A program made the translations under genes and the position numbers. Positions 8,447-18,229 of a stretch of 64,000 nt of DNA are shown here, piece by piece (the first letter of the stretch is position 1; each line of letters begins with the position of its first letter). The DNA is taken from contig JBAYSX010000003.1 in assembly GCA_041675905.1 (NCBI GenBank), positions 111,388 through 175,387 of the forward strand, read 5' to 3'. Under the pieces are notes generated by a model that searched no databases, was not told the origin of the DNA, and was given only the letters and a program-made list of their open reading frames with translations. Origin of the DNA: Sandaracinobacteroides sp041675905. Its GTDB lineage: Bacteria; Pseudomonadota; Alphaproteobacteria; Sphingomonadales; Sphingomonadaceae.

Positions 8447-9418
8447 CTATGCGGAAGCCTCTTCACGCTCTGGCATATGTTTAAACGCCGCGTAGCTCGA
8501 TCGCACCAGCACGAGCAAGCTTCCGAATATGATCCCGCCCAACACGCTGGCGACGAGAACCAGCGATGGCCGGGGCGATGTGGGTCGCAGGGACGCATTG
8601 GCGCTGCCGAACGGGTCCGCAGCATAGGGTGCCGACGAACTGGCCGCCATCCGCTGTTTTTCCTGTTCGCTGAGCGACTCCGCAATTGCCGCCCGATGTT
8701 CGGCAAGTGTCACCCGCTCCAGTTGCGATGACAGATAGGCGATGTTGCCGGTCGATCGCTCCAGGGCCTTTCGACGTAAAATATTATCCAGTTCGTTGTT
8801 CAGCGTGTTCAGAAACCGAACGGCAAACGCCGGATCCTTGTGATTGAATCGGAGAGTCAGGAACGGATTCTTTGGGTCCTGCGCTACCTCGACTTCCCGC
8901 TGCAAAAACTCCTGTAAACGCGCACCATCGGGCGGACTCCACGCAAAGGTCGGCGCGCCGAGAAGGTTTTTGATCACCGCAATGGTGGATGATACGAACC
9001 CGCGCGGCTGCTGCCACTGCCCTGTTTCTTCATTCCATTCATTGCTGAATATCACGCGCATCAGATCCGGATGCGCGGCGAGTGCTTCGGCGAGGCCACG
9101 GGAATGGACCCCTTCCGCATAAAGGGAAAAGCTCAGTTCCTCCTGGCCCTGTGGAATATTAATCCCGGCCAGCGATGCAAGCCCGCCAAGGCCGGCCAGT
9201 TTTGCACCACCCCCCGATTGTGCCGGGGTGAGAGTCAATTCCGCCGTGTAGCGATAGGTGGCGTTATGAAGATAGAGAGAGGCAAGCCCCAGAAAAGCAG
9301 CCGTGACTACCATGATAATCCAGCGCCCGGCCCAGATCGTCCGGAACAGCTCCCTGAGGTCGATCTCATCGCTGGCGATTTGCGTGTCCGGACTATTTGC
9401 CGGTTGCGTACTGACCAT
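8447..9418 (-). CDS. Polysaccharide chain-length determinant, Wzz family
   Basis: The ATG at 9418 follows a good ribosome site (GGAGCAGG); the frame extends five codons further up but without support. The protein (323 residues) has an N-terminal membrane helix after DLRELFRTIWAGRW, a large periplasmic part with long helices (EFLQREVEVAQDPKN, LERVTLAEHRAAIAES), and a second membrane helix near the C-terminus preceded by the Pro-rich TSPRPSLVL. This two-helix layout is that of Wzz co-polymerases that set glycan length. There is no cytoplasmic tyrosine-kinase domain, so it is not a BY-kinase fusion. Confidence 0.87.
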   Translation of the reverse strand: MVSTQPANSPDTQIASDEIDLRELFRTIWAGRWIIMVVTAAFLGLASLYLHNATYRYTAELTLTPAQSGGGAKLAGLGGLASLAGINIPQGQEELSFSLYAEGVHSRGLAEALAAHPDLMRVIFSNEWNEETGQWQQPRGFVSSTIAVIKNLLGAPTFAWSPPDGARLQEFLQREVEVAQDPKNPFLTLRFNHKDPAFAVRFLNTLNNELDNILRRKALERSTGNIAYLSSQLERVTLAEHRAAIAESLSEQEKQRMAASSSAPYAADPFGSANASLRPTSPRPSLVLVASVLGGIIFGSLLVLVRSSYAAFKHMPEREEASA

Positions 9419-9503
9419 CCTGCTCCGTCTCAACCCTGGGTGTTCGCGCCCGCCTGTAGCACGCGGTTGCCTGCATGCAACCTGGCGATGAAAGGGGCGG
9501 GTG

Positions 9504-10025
9504 CTATTCCGCTACGGACACATGGTGGCTGCTCCGTCTGCAGGCACCGTTTTCCACAAGATTCTCCGCCAGTTGCCGCTTCAAAACGGACACAGGCGGC
9601 GCATAAATGAACCCGAAACTGACAGCGCCCTGTCTAGATTCCACCACATGGTGCAGTCGATGTGCCTGGACGATGCGTTTCATATAGGCGGAACGCGGGA
9701 CATAGCCGGTGTTTACCCGCCGGTGGACGATAATATCGTGGAATCCGAAATAGATCGCACCATAAATGGTGACGCCGATGGCAACCCAGGTGAAACTGTC
9801 GCCTTTGCCCAGTGTTACGCCGACATAAAAAAGCGCGATGGCTGCTGCCGCCCCCATCACACCGAACCAGTCGTTTTTCTCGAAACGGCCGGTGCGCGGT
9901 TCGTGATGGGATTTGTGGAGGCACCACAGCGGGCCGTGCATCAGCCAGCGATGCCCGGACCAGGCGATCCCTTCCATGACGATTATCGTGGCCAGCGCCA
10001 GCAGGATTCCGGTCCAGATGCTCAT
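9504..10025 (-). CDS. crtZ: Beta-carotene hydroxylase
   Basis: This 173-residue membrane di-iron hydroxylase adds hydroxyl groups to the beta-rings of carotene, giving zeaxanthin-type pigments. The four His clusters of CrtZ are all visible: HRWLMHG, HKSHHEPR, FHDIIVHRR and HRLHHV, set between hydrophobic segments. Length is normal for bacterial CrtZ. It is divergent from uvrB with 78 bases between the starts. No other carotenoid genes are nearby, so the rest of the pathway must lie elsewhere. Confidence 0.93.
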   Translation of the reverse strand: MSIWTGILLALATIIVMEGIAWSGHRWLMHGPLWCLHKSHHEPRTGRFEKNDWFGVMGAAAAIALFYVGVTLGKGDSFTWVAIGVTIYGAIYFGFHDIIVHRRVNTGYVPRSAYMKRIVQAHRLHHVVESRQGAVSFGFIYAPPVSVLKRQLAENLVENGACRRSSHHVSVAE

Positions 10026-10103
10026 CCAGTTCCTTTATGCGCTATTGCGGCCAGGGGAAACAGGGTCTTTAAGAACGAAGGGCGAACGCCTAGTTTGGCT
10101 GGC

Positions 10104-12284
10104 ATGTCCTCGGCCCCTATTATGATTCGCACATCCCTTGCGGACCTTCCGTTGCCGCCCGATTATGCACCCAACCGCCCGGCGCGACCGCTCAAATCAG
10201 AAGGCGGGCGCAAATTCGTGCTGCAATCGGATTATCAGCCGGCGGGCGATCAGCCGGCGGCGATTGAAGCGCTTGTATCGGCGGCGCTGGCCGAGGAGCG
10301 CGATCAGGTGCTGCTGGGTGTGACGGGTTCGGGCAAAACCTTCACCATGGCGAAGGTTGTTGAGAGATTACAGCGCCCGACGCTGGTTCTGGCGCCCAAT
10401 AAAATTCTTGCGGCCCAGCTTTACGGCGAGTTCAAAAGCTTTTTTCCGGATAATGCCGTAGAATATTTCGTCAGCTATTATGATTATTACCAGCCTGAAG
10501 CCTATGTACCGCGCACCGATACCTACATCGAGAAAGACAGTTCGATCAACGAAGCAATCGACCGGATGCGGCACTCGGCAACGCGTTCCTTGCTGGAACG
10601 GGACGATGTACTGATCGTCGCCTCCGTATCCTGCCTTTATGGTATCGGTTCGGTTGAAACCTATTCAGCGATGACATTCAGCCTGAACAAGGGCGATACC
10701 CACGACCCGCGCGAGATCATCCGTCGGCTCGTGGCGCTGCAATACAAGCGCAATGAAGCATCTTTTGTTCGGGGAAGCTTCCGGATGAAGGGGGATACCC
10801 TGGAGCTATTTCCGTCCCACTATGAAGACATGGCGTGGCGGATCAGCTTCTTTGGCGAGGAGATCGAGGCGATAACCGAATTTGATCCTTTGACGGGAAA
10901 TCGGATCGCCAATCTTGAAACCATCAAGATTTACGCGAACAGCCACTATGTGACTCCGGGGCCAACGCTGAAACAGGCGACCCAGGCCATTCGCCACGAA
11001 CTGGATGTCCGCCTGAGAATCCTGCAGGAAGAGGGCCGGCTGCTGGAATATCAGCGGCTGGAACAGCGCACCAATTTCGATCTGGAGATGATCGCGGCGA
11101 CCGGGGCTTGCTCGGGCATCGAAAACTACAGTCGCTTTCTGACCGGGCGCGCACCCGGCGAACCGCCGCCGACATTGTTCGAATATTTGCCGGACAACGC
11201 ATTATTGTTTGTCGATGAAAGTCACGTCACCATCCCGCAAGTCGGTGGCATGGCGCGAGGAGACCGGGCGCGCAAGGTCACCCTGGCGGAATATGGTTTC
11301 CGCCTGCCATCCTGTGTGGATAACCGTCCGCTGAAGTTCGAGGAATGGGATATGTTGCGACCGCAGACCATCTGCGTGTCGGCAACGCCCGGAAACTGGG
11401 AAATGGCGCAGACTGGCGGCGCGTTCGTCGAACAGGTGATTCGCCCGACGGGCCTGATTGACCCGGTGGTGGTGGTGCGGCCCGTGGAAGATCAGGTCGA
11501 CGATCTGATGGCGGAAGCGAAGGCGACAGCCGAGCAAGGCTATCGCACGCTGGTAACGACACTTACCAAAAAAATGGCCGAGGATCTGACCGAATATCTG
11601 CACGAGGCCGGGCTGAAAGTACGGTATATGCACTCCGATGTGGAAACGCTGGAGCGCATCGAACTCATCCGCGATTTGCGCATGGGCGTTTATGATGTGC
11701 TGGTCGGTATCAACCTTTTGCGCGAAGGACTCGATATTCCTGAATGCGGGCTCGTCTGTATTCTGGATGCCGACAAGGAAGGGTTTTTGCGCTCGGAAAC
11801 GTCGCTGGTCCAGACCATCGGTCGTGCGGCGCGAAATGTCGAAGGCCGGGTCATTCTCTATGCCGACCGCATGACCGGATCGATGCAGCGGGCGCTGGCC
11901 GAGACGGAGCGGCGGCGTAATCGCCAGATCGCCCATAACGAAGCCCATGGAATCACGCCGGCGACAGTGAAGAAGGCGATTGCCGATGTGGTCGGCCATG
12001 TAACAGCGCAGGACTATCTGACCGTCGAAATCGATGCCGATACGCCGCACCTCGTAGGGCATAATCTGAGATCTTATATCGCTGATCTCGAAAAGAAGAT
12101 GCAAAAGGCCGCAGGGGATCTGGAATTCGAGGAAGCGGCGCGGCTGCGCGACGAAATAAGGCGACTGGAGGCCGACGAACTGGGTATAAGATCCGAACAG
12201 CCGATGCGGGGGCGAGCCATGGCGGGCCGTCCGGGGACACGCACCGATAAATGGGGCAAGATTCGTGCAAAGAAGATGCGGTAA
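10104..12284 (+). CDS. uvrB: Excinuclease ABC subunit B
   Basis: UvrB is the damage-verifying helicase-like subunit of nucleotide excision repair. It shows Walker A GVTGSGKT (about 72-79), the beta-hairpin region VEYFVSYYDYYQPEAYVP, the DESHVT box, motif V/VI segments GINLLREGLDIPE and QTIGRAARN, and a C-terminal UVR domain (KKMQKAAGDLEFEEAARLRDEI). The open frame extends upstream to 9501 across crtZ, but homology starts at the ATG at 10104 (an in-frame ATG at 10122 is an alternative). About 726 residues is usual for alphaproteobacterial UvrB, which has an N-terminal extension. Confidence 0.96.
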   Translation: MSSAPIMIRTSLADLPLPPDYAPNRPARPLKSEGGRKFVLQSDYQPAGDQPAAIEALVSAALAEERDQVLLGVTGSGKTFTMAKVVERLQRPTLVLAPNKILAAQLYGEFKSFFPDNAVEYFVSYYDYYQPEAYVPRTDTYIEKDSSINEAIDRMRHSATRSLLERDDVLIVASVSCLYGIGSVETYSAMTFSLNKGDTHDPREIIRRLVALQYKRNEASFVRGSFRMKGDTLELFPSHYEDMAWRISFFGEEIEAITEFDPLTGNRIANLETIKIYANSHYVTPGPTLKQATQAIRHELDVRLRILQEEGRLLEYQRLEQRTNFDLEMIAATGACSGIENYSRFLTGRAPGEPPPTLFEYLPDNALLFVDESHVTIPQVGGMARGDRARKVTLAEYGFRLPSCVDNRPLKFEEWDMLRPQTICVSATPGNWEMAQTGGAFVEQVIRPTGLIDPVVVVRPVEDQVDDLMAEAKATAEQGYRTLVTTLTKKMAEDLTEYLHEAGLKVRYMHSDVETLERIELIRDLRMGVYDVLVGINLLREGLDIPECGLVCILDADKEGFLRSETSLVQTIGRAARNVEGRVILYADRMTGSMQRALAETERRRNRQIAHNEAHGITPATVKKAIADVVGHVTAQDYLTVEIDADTPHLVGHNLRSYIADLEKKMQKAAGDLEFEEAARLRDEIRRLEADELGIRSEQPMRGRAMAGRPGTRTDKWGKIRAKKMR

Positions 12285-12342
12285 CCATAGTGACCCGGGC
12301 AGCGGGTTGGCGCAGCGCGGGGCGGGGCCTATTGGGGACAAT

Positions 12343-13239
12343 ATGAATAATATGTCGAACATCGAGCCGGGCGGCTTGGACCGCCTGAATAGTTTGTGGC
12401 TGGCCGGGTGCGGGGCAATGGGTGGCACCCTGCTGGCGCGCTGGCTGGATGCGGGCTTGCGGCCGGAAAATGTTACTGTGATCGATCCCGCTCCGGCGGG
12501 TCTGCCACAGGGCTTCAGCGGCGCGGTGGTGAACGACGCCAATGTTCTGCCTCCCGGAGGGGAAGGGCCGCAAATCCTCGTTCTGGGTGTTAAACCGCTG
12601 ACGGTGCTGCAGGTGGCCGATGCGCTGAAGGGGCGCTTGCCCCCTGCACCCTTCATTCTGTCGATGTTGGCGGGCGTGCGCACCGCAACGCTTTCGCATC
12701 TGTTTCCGGGGGCCCGGATCGTGCGGATCATGCCGAATACCCCGGCGCGCGTGGGCCGGGGGGTAACTGCGCTGTTCGGGGTCAATCTTGCCCCCGGCGA
12801 TGCTGAAATTGCTGATTCGCTGGCAACTGCGGCAGGCCGCGCCCTGTGGGTGGACGATGAAAACCGGTTTGACGCGGTGACAGCATTGTCGGGCTCCGGA
12901 CCGGCATTTTTGTTCCGTTTCGTGGAAACATTGGCTGGTGCAGGGGAAACCATCGGCCTCGATCCCGCAACGGCCAGCATGCTGGCGCTGGAAACCGTGG
13001 CCGGCGCCGCCGAACTGGCCACACGCAGCGAGGCGACGCCGGCGACCCTGCGTCAACAGGTAACGAGCCCGAACGGCACCACCCAGGCCGGGCTCGATGT
13101 GCTGGATGGCGATGGCGCCTTGTCCAGCCTGCTGCGTGCAACCTTGCGGGCGGCGGCGGAACGGTCGCGGGCCCTGGCGACGGCGGTCGATTCGGCAATC
13201 GAGACCGGCGTGCAGGGCAGGGACGCCGTTCGCTCCTGA
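12343..13239 (+). CDS. proC: Pyrroline-5-carboxylate reductase
   Basis: ProC catalyses the last step of proline synthesis, the NAD(P)H-dependent reduction of pyrroline-5-carboxylate. The ATG at 12343 follows GGGGA; the frame upstream overlaps uvrB and is not conserved in character. The Rossmann start LWLAGCGAMGGTLL, the VLGVKP strand, VRIMPNTPARVG, GSGPAFLFRF and the C-terminal QQVTSPNGTTQAGL signature are all present in about 298 residues. It lies 58 bases after uvrB and meets marR tail to tail. Confidence 0.95.
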   Translation: MNNMSNIEPGGLDRLNSLWLAGCGAMGGTLLARWLDAGLRPENVTVIDPAPAGLPQGFSGAVVNDANVLPPGGEGPQILVLGVKPLTVLQVADALKGRLPPAPFILSMLAGVRTATLSHLFPGARIVRIMPNTPARVGRGVTALFGVNLAPGDAEIADSLATAAGRALWVDDENRFDAVTALSGSGPAFLFRFVETLAGAGETIGLDPATASMLALETVAGAAELATRSEATPATLRQQVTSPNGTTQAGLDVLDGDGALSSLLRATLRAAAERSRALATAVDSAIETGVQGRDAVRS

Positions 13240-13242
13240 ATT

Positions 13243-13767
13243 TCAGTCTTCGCGTGCAGGCTGGGCGAGGGCAGCGATCATCGCCCGGTCTTCAGGCGGA
13301 ATCAGGCCGGACAGAACCGCCCAGAAACCGGTGACCGCTTCCTGTCCGGCCTGGGCGTAGGCGGCGGCCATATGGTTCCGTAACAGCGCGAACAGTGCAG
13401 CTTCCAGTTCCGCGCCAGCCGGGGTCAGATGCAACCGTCGCTGCCGCCGATCGGACGTTCCGACTTTTTGCAGTACGAAATTCTCGCGCACGAGATCGAT
13501 CAGTATCCGCGACAGGGCCTGTTTGGTGATACCGAGAAGACGCAGCAATTCGAAAACGGGGAGACCGGGCCGGCGGGCAATGAAATGCAGCGCACGATGA
13601 TGCGCGCGGCCGAGTTTATGTTGTGCCAGCAGGGAGTCCGCGCTGCTGACCAGATGGGAGTAACCGAAATATAATAATTCGACCCCATGCCGGATCTCCG
13701 ATTCGCGGAGGAACAACGGCGACGCGCGACCGGGTACGGATGAGGGCTTTGACGAAATTTCTGGCAT
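13243..13767 (-). CDS. MarR-family transcriptional regulator
   Basis: A 174-residue winged-helix regulator. The core (about 35-150) has a dimerisation helix with LGRAHHRALHFIARRPGLPV, recognition helix LLGITKQALSRILIDLVRENFV and the wing with the MarR DRRQRRLHLTPAG motif. It meets proC convergently with three bases between stops. It is divergent from the small gene and export genes to its right, so it may regulate those or itself, but no operator was identified. The ligand is unknown. Confidence 0.88.
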   Translation of the reverse strand: MPEISSKPSSVPGRASPLFLRESEIRHGVELLYFGYSHLVSSADSLLAQHKLGRAHHRALHFIARRPGLPVFELLRLLGITKQALSRILIDLVRENFVLQKVGTSDRRQRRLHLTPAGAELEAALFALLRNHMAAAYAQAGQEAVTGFWAVLSGLIPPEDRAMIAALAQPARED

Positions 13768-13991
13768 GTGCCATTAATTCTACCCAATGATGGCGCGGGG
13801 GCAAGCTGGTCTGAAAATCTGATCATGCGACAAAACGACAGGCAGGCAGGACGAATGCTGAACTGCGGGGGAAGAATGGTTGTCAATTATGGTGGCACGG
13901 GATTAAGGGACAATACGCGCCGCTTTATTGCGTGCCGCGGCGCCCCGCCCGAAACCGGCGGGAGGAAATGGCACCTGAAGGGGAATGGCGG

Positions 13992-14265
13992 GATGGGCAA
14001 AAGCCTCGACGAGATTGACGGCAGCTTGTCCTCGCATGAGCAAGGGTCGCGGCTGTGGCAGCGCGGCGGTGACCTGTTCGCCCTGTCGCTGGCGAGTGCG
14101 ATGCTGATCATGGCGCCCGCGATGAATGGGCCCGGAGGGTTGCCGGCCCACGCCAGCAGCGTGACCGACGTGCGGAAAAGCGAAGGGACGCAGTCGCTCG
14201 ATGCGCTGGCCAGCGCCGAAGTCAAGATTTTGGCAGATACCGCCGATAAATCCTCCAATCCATAA
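13992..14265 (+). CDS. Small hypothetical protein with one hydrophobic segment
   Basis: A possible 90-residue protein beginning MGKSLDEIDG, preceded by AAGGGGA eight bases before the ATG. It has a short charged front, one hydrophobic stretch (FALSLASAMLIMAPAM, about residues 32-47), and a soluble Ala/Asp/Ser tail. The frame is open further upstream, but that part reads like noncoding sequence. It sits 69 bases before the Wza-like gene and could be a membrane or secreted accessory to it. No family is recognised. Overlapping minus-strand frames are longer but have poor residue composition. Confidence 0.4.
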
Positions 14266-14334
14266 CGCCGGTTGACCGGTATAGCGCCGGATCATAAACG
14301 GACGCACGTTTCGCTGGTGCAAAAAGGTGGGTGA

Positions 14335-17094
14335 GTGAAGTTTCTGGTCCGGCTGGTATCGGCGTTCATTTTCACAATTTATATGATGTTGACGGCCCCG
14401 GCCGGCGCGCAGTCCATTGACCCGAAGATTCTGCAAGGTCTCCAGGGGCAGCTTGGCGTCAGCAGTCCTTCTCAACAATCCCGATCGGCAAGCCCGGCCG
14501 AAACCTTGAATACGGAGCCGACAACGACCGGCGGGCGCGTGGATACGCGCGAAGAACAGGAATTTCGTCGCGCCGCAGCGCGTCAGAGACTGCATCAGCT
14601 TTATACCCCGTCTCCCGTGGAACATGATTACCGGCAACGGCTGGGGGACAGGGAGATCCGCCAGTTCGGCTATGAATTTTTTGAGTCTGGCCCGGCGCCG
14701 ACCGGCACCCGCACGGGCATGATCGGGGACGATTATGTGCTGGGAATCGGTGATCAGGTGCATGTTGCGTTCCGCGGGGCGACCAACGGCAATGAAATAG
14801 CGACGGTCGATCGCGATGGTCGCCTGGTGATCGGGCAATTGCGACCGGTGGTGGCCGCGGGCCGAACGCTTGGCAGTGTGCGGTCCGCGCTCGCCACCGA
14901 AACGAAAGCCACCATGCTGGCGACCGATGTGCATGTCTCTGTCGGTGAAGTACGCGCGATCAGTGTGTTCGTCGGCGGCGAAGTGGCGCGGCCAGGCCAG
15001 TATAGCCTGACTTCGCTGGCCAATATCGGCACGGCGCTGGCGCAGGCGGGTGGTGTCCGGCGCAACGGTTCCCTGCGGCAGGTGCGCGTGTTCAGCGCGG
15101 GCGGCGGCAGTCGAACGGTCGATCTTTACGGTCTGCTCGGGATCGGCGCGCCGGGATCGCAGGGCTTGCGTGATGGCGACCGGGTTATTGTGCCGGTGAT
15201 CGGTCCGACGATTGCGATTACGGGCGCGGTTGCAAGGCCCGCCATTTATGAACTTAAGGGCCAGTCAACCGTCGGGGCGGTGCTTGCATGGGCCGGCGGT
15301 CCGTTGCGGCAGCGGGGAGCGCAGGTCAGCATCAGCCGCATTGGCCCGGATGGGGCGGAAACCTGGATTCACGCGGCGGGCAATCATGATCGCATCATTG
15401 GCGGCGACGTGTTGCAGTTGGTCGGCGGCTCGCCCGGAGGGTCAAGCGGCAGGGTCAGCCTGCTGGGCAATGTCGCAAACGCCGGTCCGCGCCCGCTGGC
15501 GTCTGTGGGTACGGTGGCAGAACTGGTCGGTCGGTCGGAAGAACTCCCGATCGACGCCTATCAGCTGGCGGCAGTGCTGGTGCGCCGTGACCCGCGTACG
15601 GGCGCCAGAGTGTTCGAACCGGTCAATCTCGCCCAGGAATTACGGAGTGGAATCTCTACGCCGTTAATGAGCGAGGACCGGCTTTACGTTTTCTCGAACC
15701 AGAATATCCGTTTCCTGAACAGCGCGCCGGTGCGGCAGATCGTGCTTGGGCAGCCTAATCCCCTGCCGCAATGCCGGTCGTTACGCGTGCTGGCGGGACT
15801 TGTTCGCGATACGCAGGCGGCACGTTTCAGCGCGGTGTCGCGCGGCGGGTTCGTCATCGAAACGGAGCGTGGGGTCTCACTGGGAACCGTCGGTCGTGCG
15901 CTTGGTGGTGAGGCCGGGCGCAGTCTTGAGGAGCAGGTGGCCGAGGACGCCATGAACGCTGAGGAGTTCGGCGGTCGGGATCGGCGCTTGAGGGAAAATG
16001 AAAGCCAGACGGTCAGGCGCAACGAAAACAGGTTTGAGGAACAAATCTGCCCCGAGATTTTCGAGGAAGAGCCGGAATTGCTCGCGGTTCTGATCGAACA
16101 TTCGGTCAGCGTCGGGGGTTCGGTGCGCCGGCCGGGCGCCTATCCGGTTGGCGGTAATGTATCGGCGCGTGATCTGGCTTTGGTGGCTGATGGTCTTGTC
16201 GTGGGCGCAACCGATCTCGTGCTGGACATCAACCGTCTGCACAGCGGAATTTCGGACCGGATCGAAGTGGACGCGGCGGGAACGGTACTGGCGGTAACGG
16301 ATGTCCGCCCGGGTGACGATATCCGGTACAACGCACAACAGGCGAACTTCGAAGGCTCCGGAGTGCTGGTATCGGGCGAGGTGGCGCGCCCGGGGCTCTA
16401 TGCGATCCGGCGCGGCGAAACATTGTCACAATTATTGAAGCGGGCAGGGGGGCATACGGAATATGCTTATGCCTATGGCACGGTGTTTACCCGGCGCAGC
16501 GTAAAGCAGAGTCAGGAGGCCGGTTTCAGGCGCTCGGCACGCGAACTCAACAACAGTCTGCTGGCAATTGCCGCGCGTTCCACGCAGGGCAGCGGCGGAA
16601 ATCTCGCAGGCGCGGCCTCGCTGATCCAGACGCTGGCGGAGACGGAAGCGCCAGGGCGGATGGTGGTCGAAGCCGATCCTCGCGTTCTGGCCTTGCGCCC
16701 TGATCTCGATACCGTTCTCGAAGGTGGCGACGCCATTCATGTGCCGAAGCAGCCCAATTATGTTCTGGCACTGGGGGATGTGAATAATCCGGGTGCGTTG
16801 CAGTTCGTCGCCGGCAAGACGGCGGGCGAATATCTGGACGAATCAGGTGGCTCGCTCTCCACCGCTGACAGAAAGCGCGCTTTCATGGTCCTGCCGAATG
16901 GCAGCGCCCAGCCGCTGAGTATGAATGGGGGCTGGTCTGGCAATCGCGGTGCGCCGCCCCCGCCCGGAACCACGATTATCGTGCCGAAAAATATCGATCC
17001 GCTGTACCGCCTTTCGGTGTTCCGCGACATCACCACTATCATCGCCCAGCTCGCTTCATCGGTTGCCACGGTCGCCGTTCTGGCGACCCGTTAG
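14335..17094 (+). CDS. Wza-like polysaccharide export protein with six SLBB-type units
   Basis: A 919-residue protein with a GTG start after AGGTGGG. It has a Sec-type signal peptide (hydrophobic residues 4-20, cut after PAGAQ), a Poly_export domain (about 135-200, YVLGIGDQVHVAFRG), then SLBB-type units near residues 211, 291, 374, 590, 677 and 809. Each unit repeats a G-x-V-x-x-P-G-x-Y-like core followed by an AGG turn. The end is hydrophobic (ITTIIAQLASSVATVAVL) and may be the outer-membrane helix. There is no Cys in a lipobox position, unlike E. coli Wza. It is more than twice the length of classical Wza, in line with long SLBB-rich exporters. WecA-like gene follows after 10 bases. Confidence 0.88.
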   Translation: MKFLVRLVSAFIFTIYMMLTAPAGAQSIDPKILQGLQGQLGVSSPSQQSRSASPAETLNTEPTTTGGRVDTREEQEFRRAAARQRLHQLYTPSPVEHDYRQRLGDREIRQFGYEFFESGPAPTGTRTGMIGDDYVLGIGDQVHVAFRGATNGNEIATVDRDGRLVIGQLRPVVAAGRTLGSVRSALATETKATMLATDVHVSVGEVRAISVFVGGEVARPGQYSLTSLANIGTALAQAGGVRRNGSLRQVRVFSAGGGSRTVDLYGLLGIGAPGSQGLRDGDRVIVPVIGPTIAITGAVARPAIYELKGQSTVGAVLAWAGGPLRQRGAQVSISRIGPDGAETWIHAAGNHDRIIGGDVLQLVGGSPGGSSGRVSLLGNVANAGPRPLASVGTVAELVGRSEELPIDAYQLAAVLVRRDPRTGARVFEPVNLAQELRSGISTPLMSEDRLYVFSNQNIRFLNSAPVRQIVLGQPNPLPQCRSLRVLAGLVRDTQAARFSAVSRGGFVIETERGVSLGTVGRALGGEAGRSLEEQVAEDAMNAEEFGGRDRRLRENESQTVRRNENRFEEQICPEIFEEEPELLAVLIEHSVSVGGSVRRPGAYPVGGNVSARDLALVADGLVVGATDLVLDINRLHSGISDRIEVDAAGTVLAVTDVRPGDDIRYNAQQANFEGSGVLVSGEVARPGLYAIRRGETLSQLLKRAGGHTEYAYAYGTVFTRRSVKQSQEAGFRRSARELNNSLLAIAARSTQGSGGNLAGAASLIQTLAETEAPGRMVVEADPRVLALRPDLDTVLEGGDAIHVPKQPNYVLALGDVNNPGALQFVAGKTAGEYLDESGGSLSTADRKRAFMVLPNGSAQPLSMNGGWSGNRGAPPPPGTTIIVPKNIDPLYRLSVFRDITTIIAQLASSVATVAVLATR

Positions 17095-17104
17095 GAGCGG
17101 CCAG

Positions 17105-18133
17105 ATGCTGGCCGCAATCGCCATGATGGCGCCGGGTGCCCTGATCGCGCTGATGATCGGCCATCATGCCCTGGCGATCGGCACAAGGTTGCGCCTGCTT
17201 GATTATCCCGATGTCGACGGGGGGCGGAAATTGCATGCCACCGTCACGCCTCTGGTCGGGGGGCTTGCAGTGGTGGCCGCACTGCTGCCGCCGGTGCTAC
17301 TGTTGTGGGCCCAGCCATCATCACTTGCGCAGGACCAGATGATCAGCTGGTTCATCATTACCGTGGTCGGCCTGTATGTGATCGGAATTGCCGACGACCG
17401 TTTCGGGTTGACTGCGCCGTTTCGACTGGGGATGGCGATAGCACTACTGGTGCTGGCCATAGGCGCGGTGCCGCGTTTCAATCTGCATTTTTTGCTGTTT
17501 TCGGGGCAAACCGAGCTGATCTTGCTTCCCGGCCTGGTCGGGGTGGGGTTCACCTTGCTGTGCCTCGTCGGTTTTCTGAACGCGGTGAACATGGCGGATG
17601 GCAAGAATGGGCTGGTGATAGGCCAGGCGTTGATCTGGTCCGTGATCCTGATGGTCCGTCTGCCGCAATGGTTGCTGCCGATCGTTGCCGCGGTATCGGG
17701 CGCGCTTGCCGTGCTGTTTTTCTATAATATGAAGGGGCGGCTGTTCCTGGGGGATGGTGGCAGCTACGCGCTTTCGGCGATTTTCGGCTTGCTGGCGGTT
17801 GTCGGGTGGAATGCGGGTTTCGCGGATTTCCGCGCCGATGACGTCGCGTTGATTTTCGCGGTGCCGGTGTTTGATACCCTGCGGCTGATGGTGCAACGGA
17901 TGTTGCACCGCAAAAGTCCCTTCACTGCAGGACGGGACCATTTGCACCATTATTTATACGAGCGGTGGGGCTGGCCACGGCCGTTAACGTGGGTGCTGGC
18001 GCTCGTGGCCTTGCCAAACGCCGGGGCGATATTGCTGCCGGGAACGGCCCATTGGTGGTTGCTGGTAACATTCATCGGCTATGTCGCGTTGATCGGCGCG
18101 GCAATTTATAAACCAAAGGTTAGCGCGGGCTGA
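17105..18133 (+). CDS. WecA-like undecaprenyl-phosphate sugar-1-phosphate transferase
   Basis: A 342-residue polytopic membrane enzyme of the MraY/WecA family that starts glycan synthesis by placing a sugar-1-phosphate (often GlcNAc-1-P) on undecaprenyl phosphate. The family motifs are in order: IGIADDRFG, NAVNMADGKNG, FLGDGGSYALS and the cytoplasmic GRDHLHHYLYER loop. The ATG at 17105 follows TTAGGAGCGG, overlapping the end of the export gene; the frame upstream of it lies inside that gene. The pair makes a two-gene exopolysaccharide unit. The exact sugar is unknown. Confidence 0.9.
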   Translation: MLAAIAMMAPGALIALMIGHHALAIGTRLRLLDYPDVDGGRKLHATVTPLVGGLAVVAALLPPVLLLWAQPSSLAQDQMISWFIITVVGLYVIGIADDRFGLTAPFRLGMAIALLVLAIGAVPRFNLHFLLFSGQTELILLPGLVGVGFTLLCLVGFLNAVNMADGKNGLVIGQALIWSVILMVRLPQWLLPIVAAVSGALAVLFFYNMKGRLFLGDGGSYALSAIFGLLAVVGWNAGFADFRADDVALIFAVPVFDTLRLMVQRMLHRKSPFTAGRDHLHHYLYERWGWPRPLTWVLALVALPNAGAILLPGTAHWWLLVTFIGYVALIGAAIYKPKVSAG

Positions 18134-18229
18134 TTTTCGTGGAAAAGGGCTTGGCAGCGCCATTGCTTTTGGCTATCAGCGCCCTTCCACCAGCGGCTTC
18201 GGTCCGCTCCCCGGTGGTATAGCCGGTAT

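Noticed and set aside
11202..13022. 606-codon minus-strand frame over uvrB and proC
   Set aside because: UvrB and ProC motifs on the plus strand are complete; the minus frame is Ser/Pro/Arg-rich shadow.
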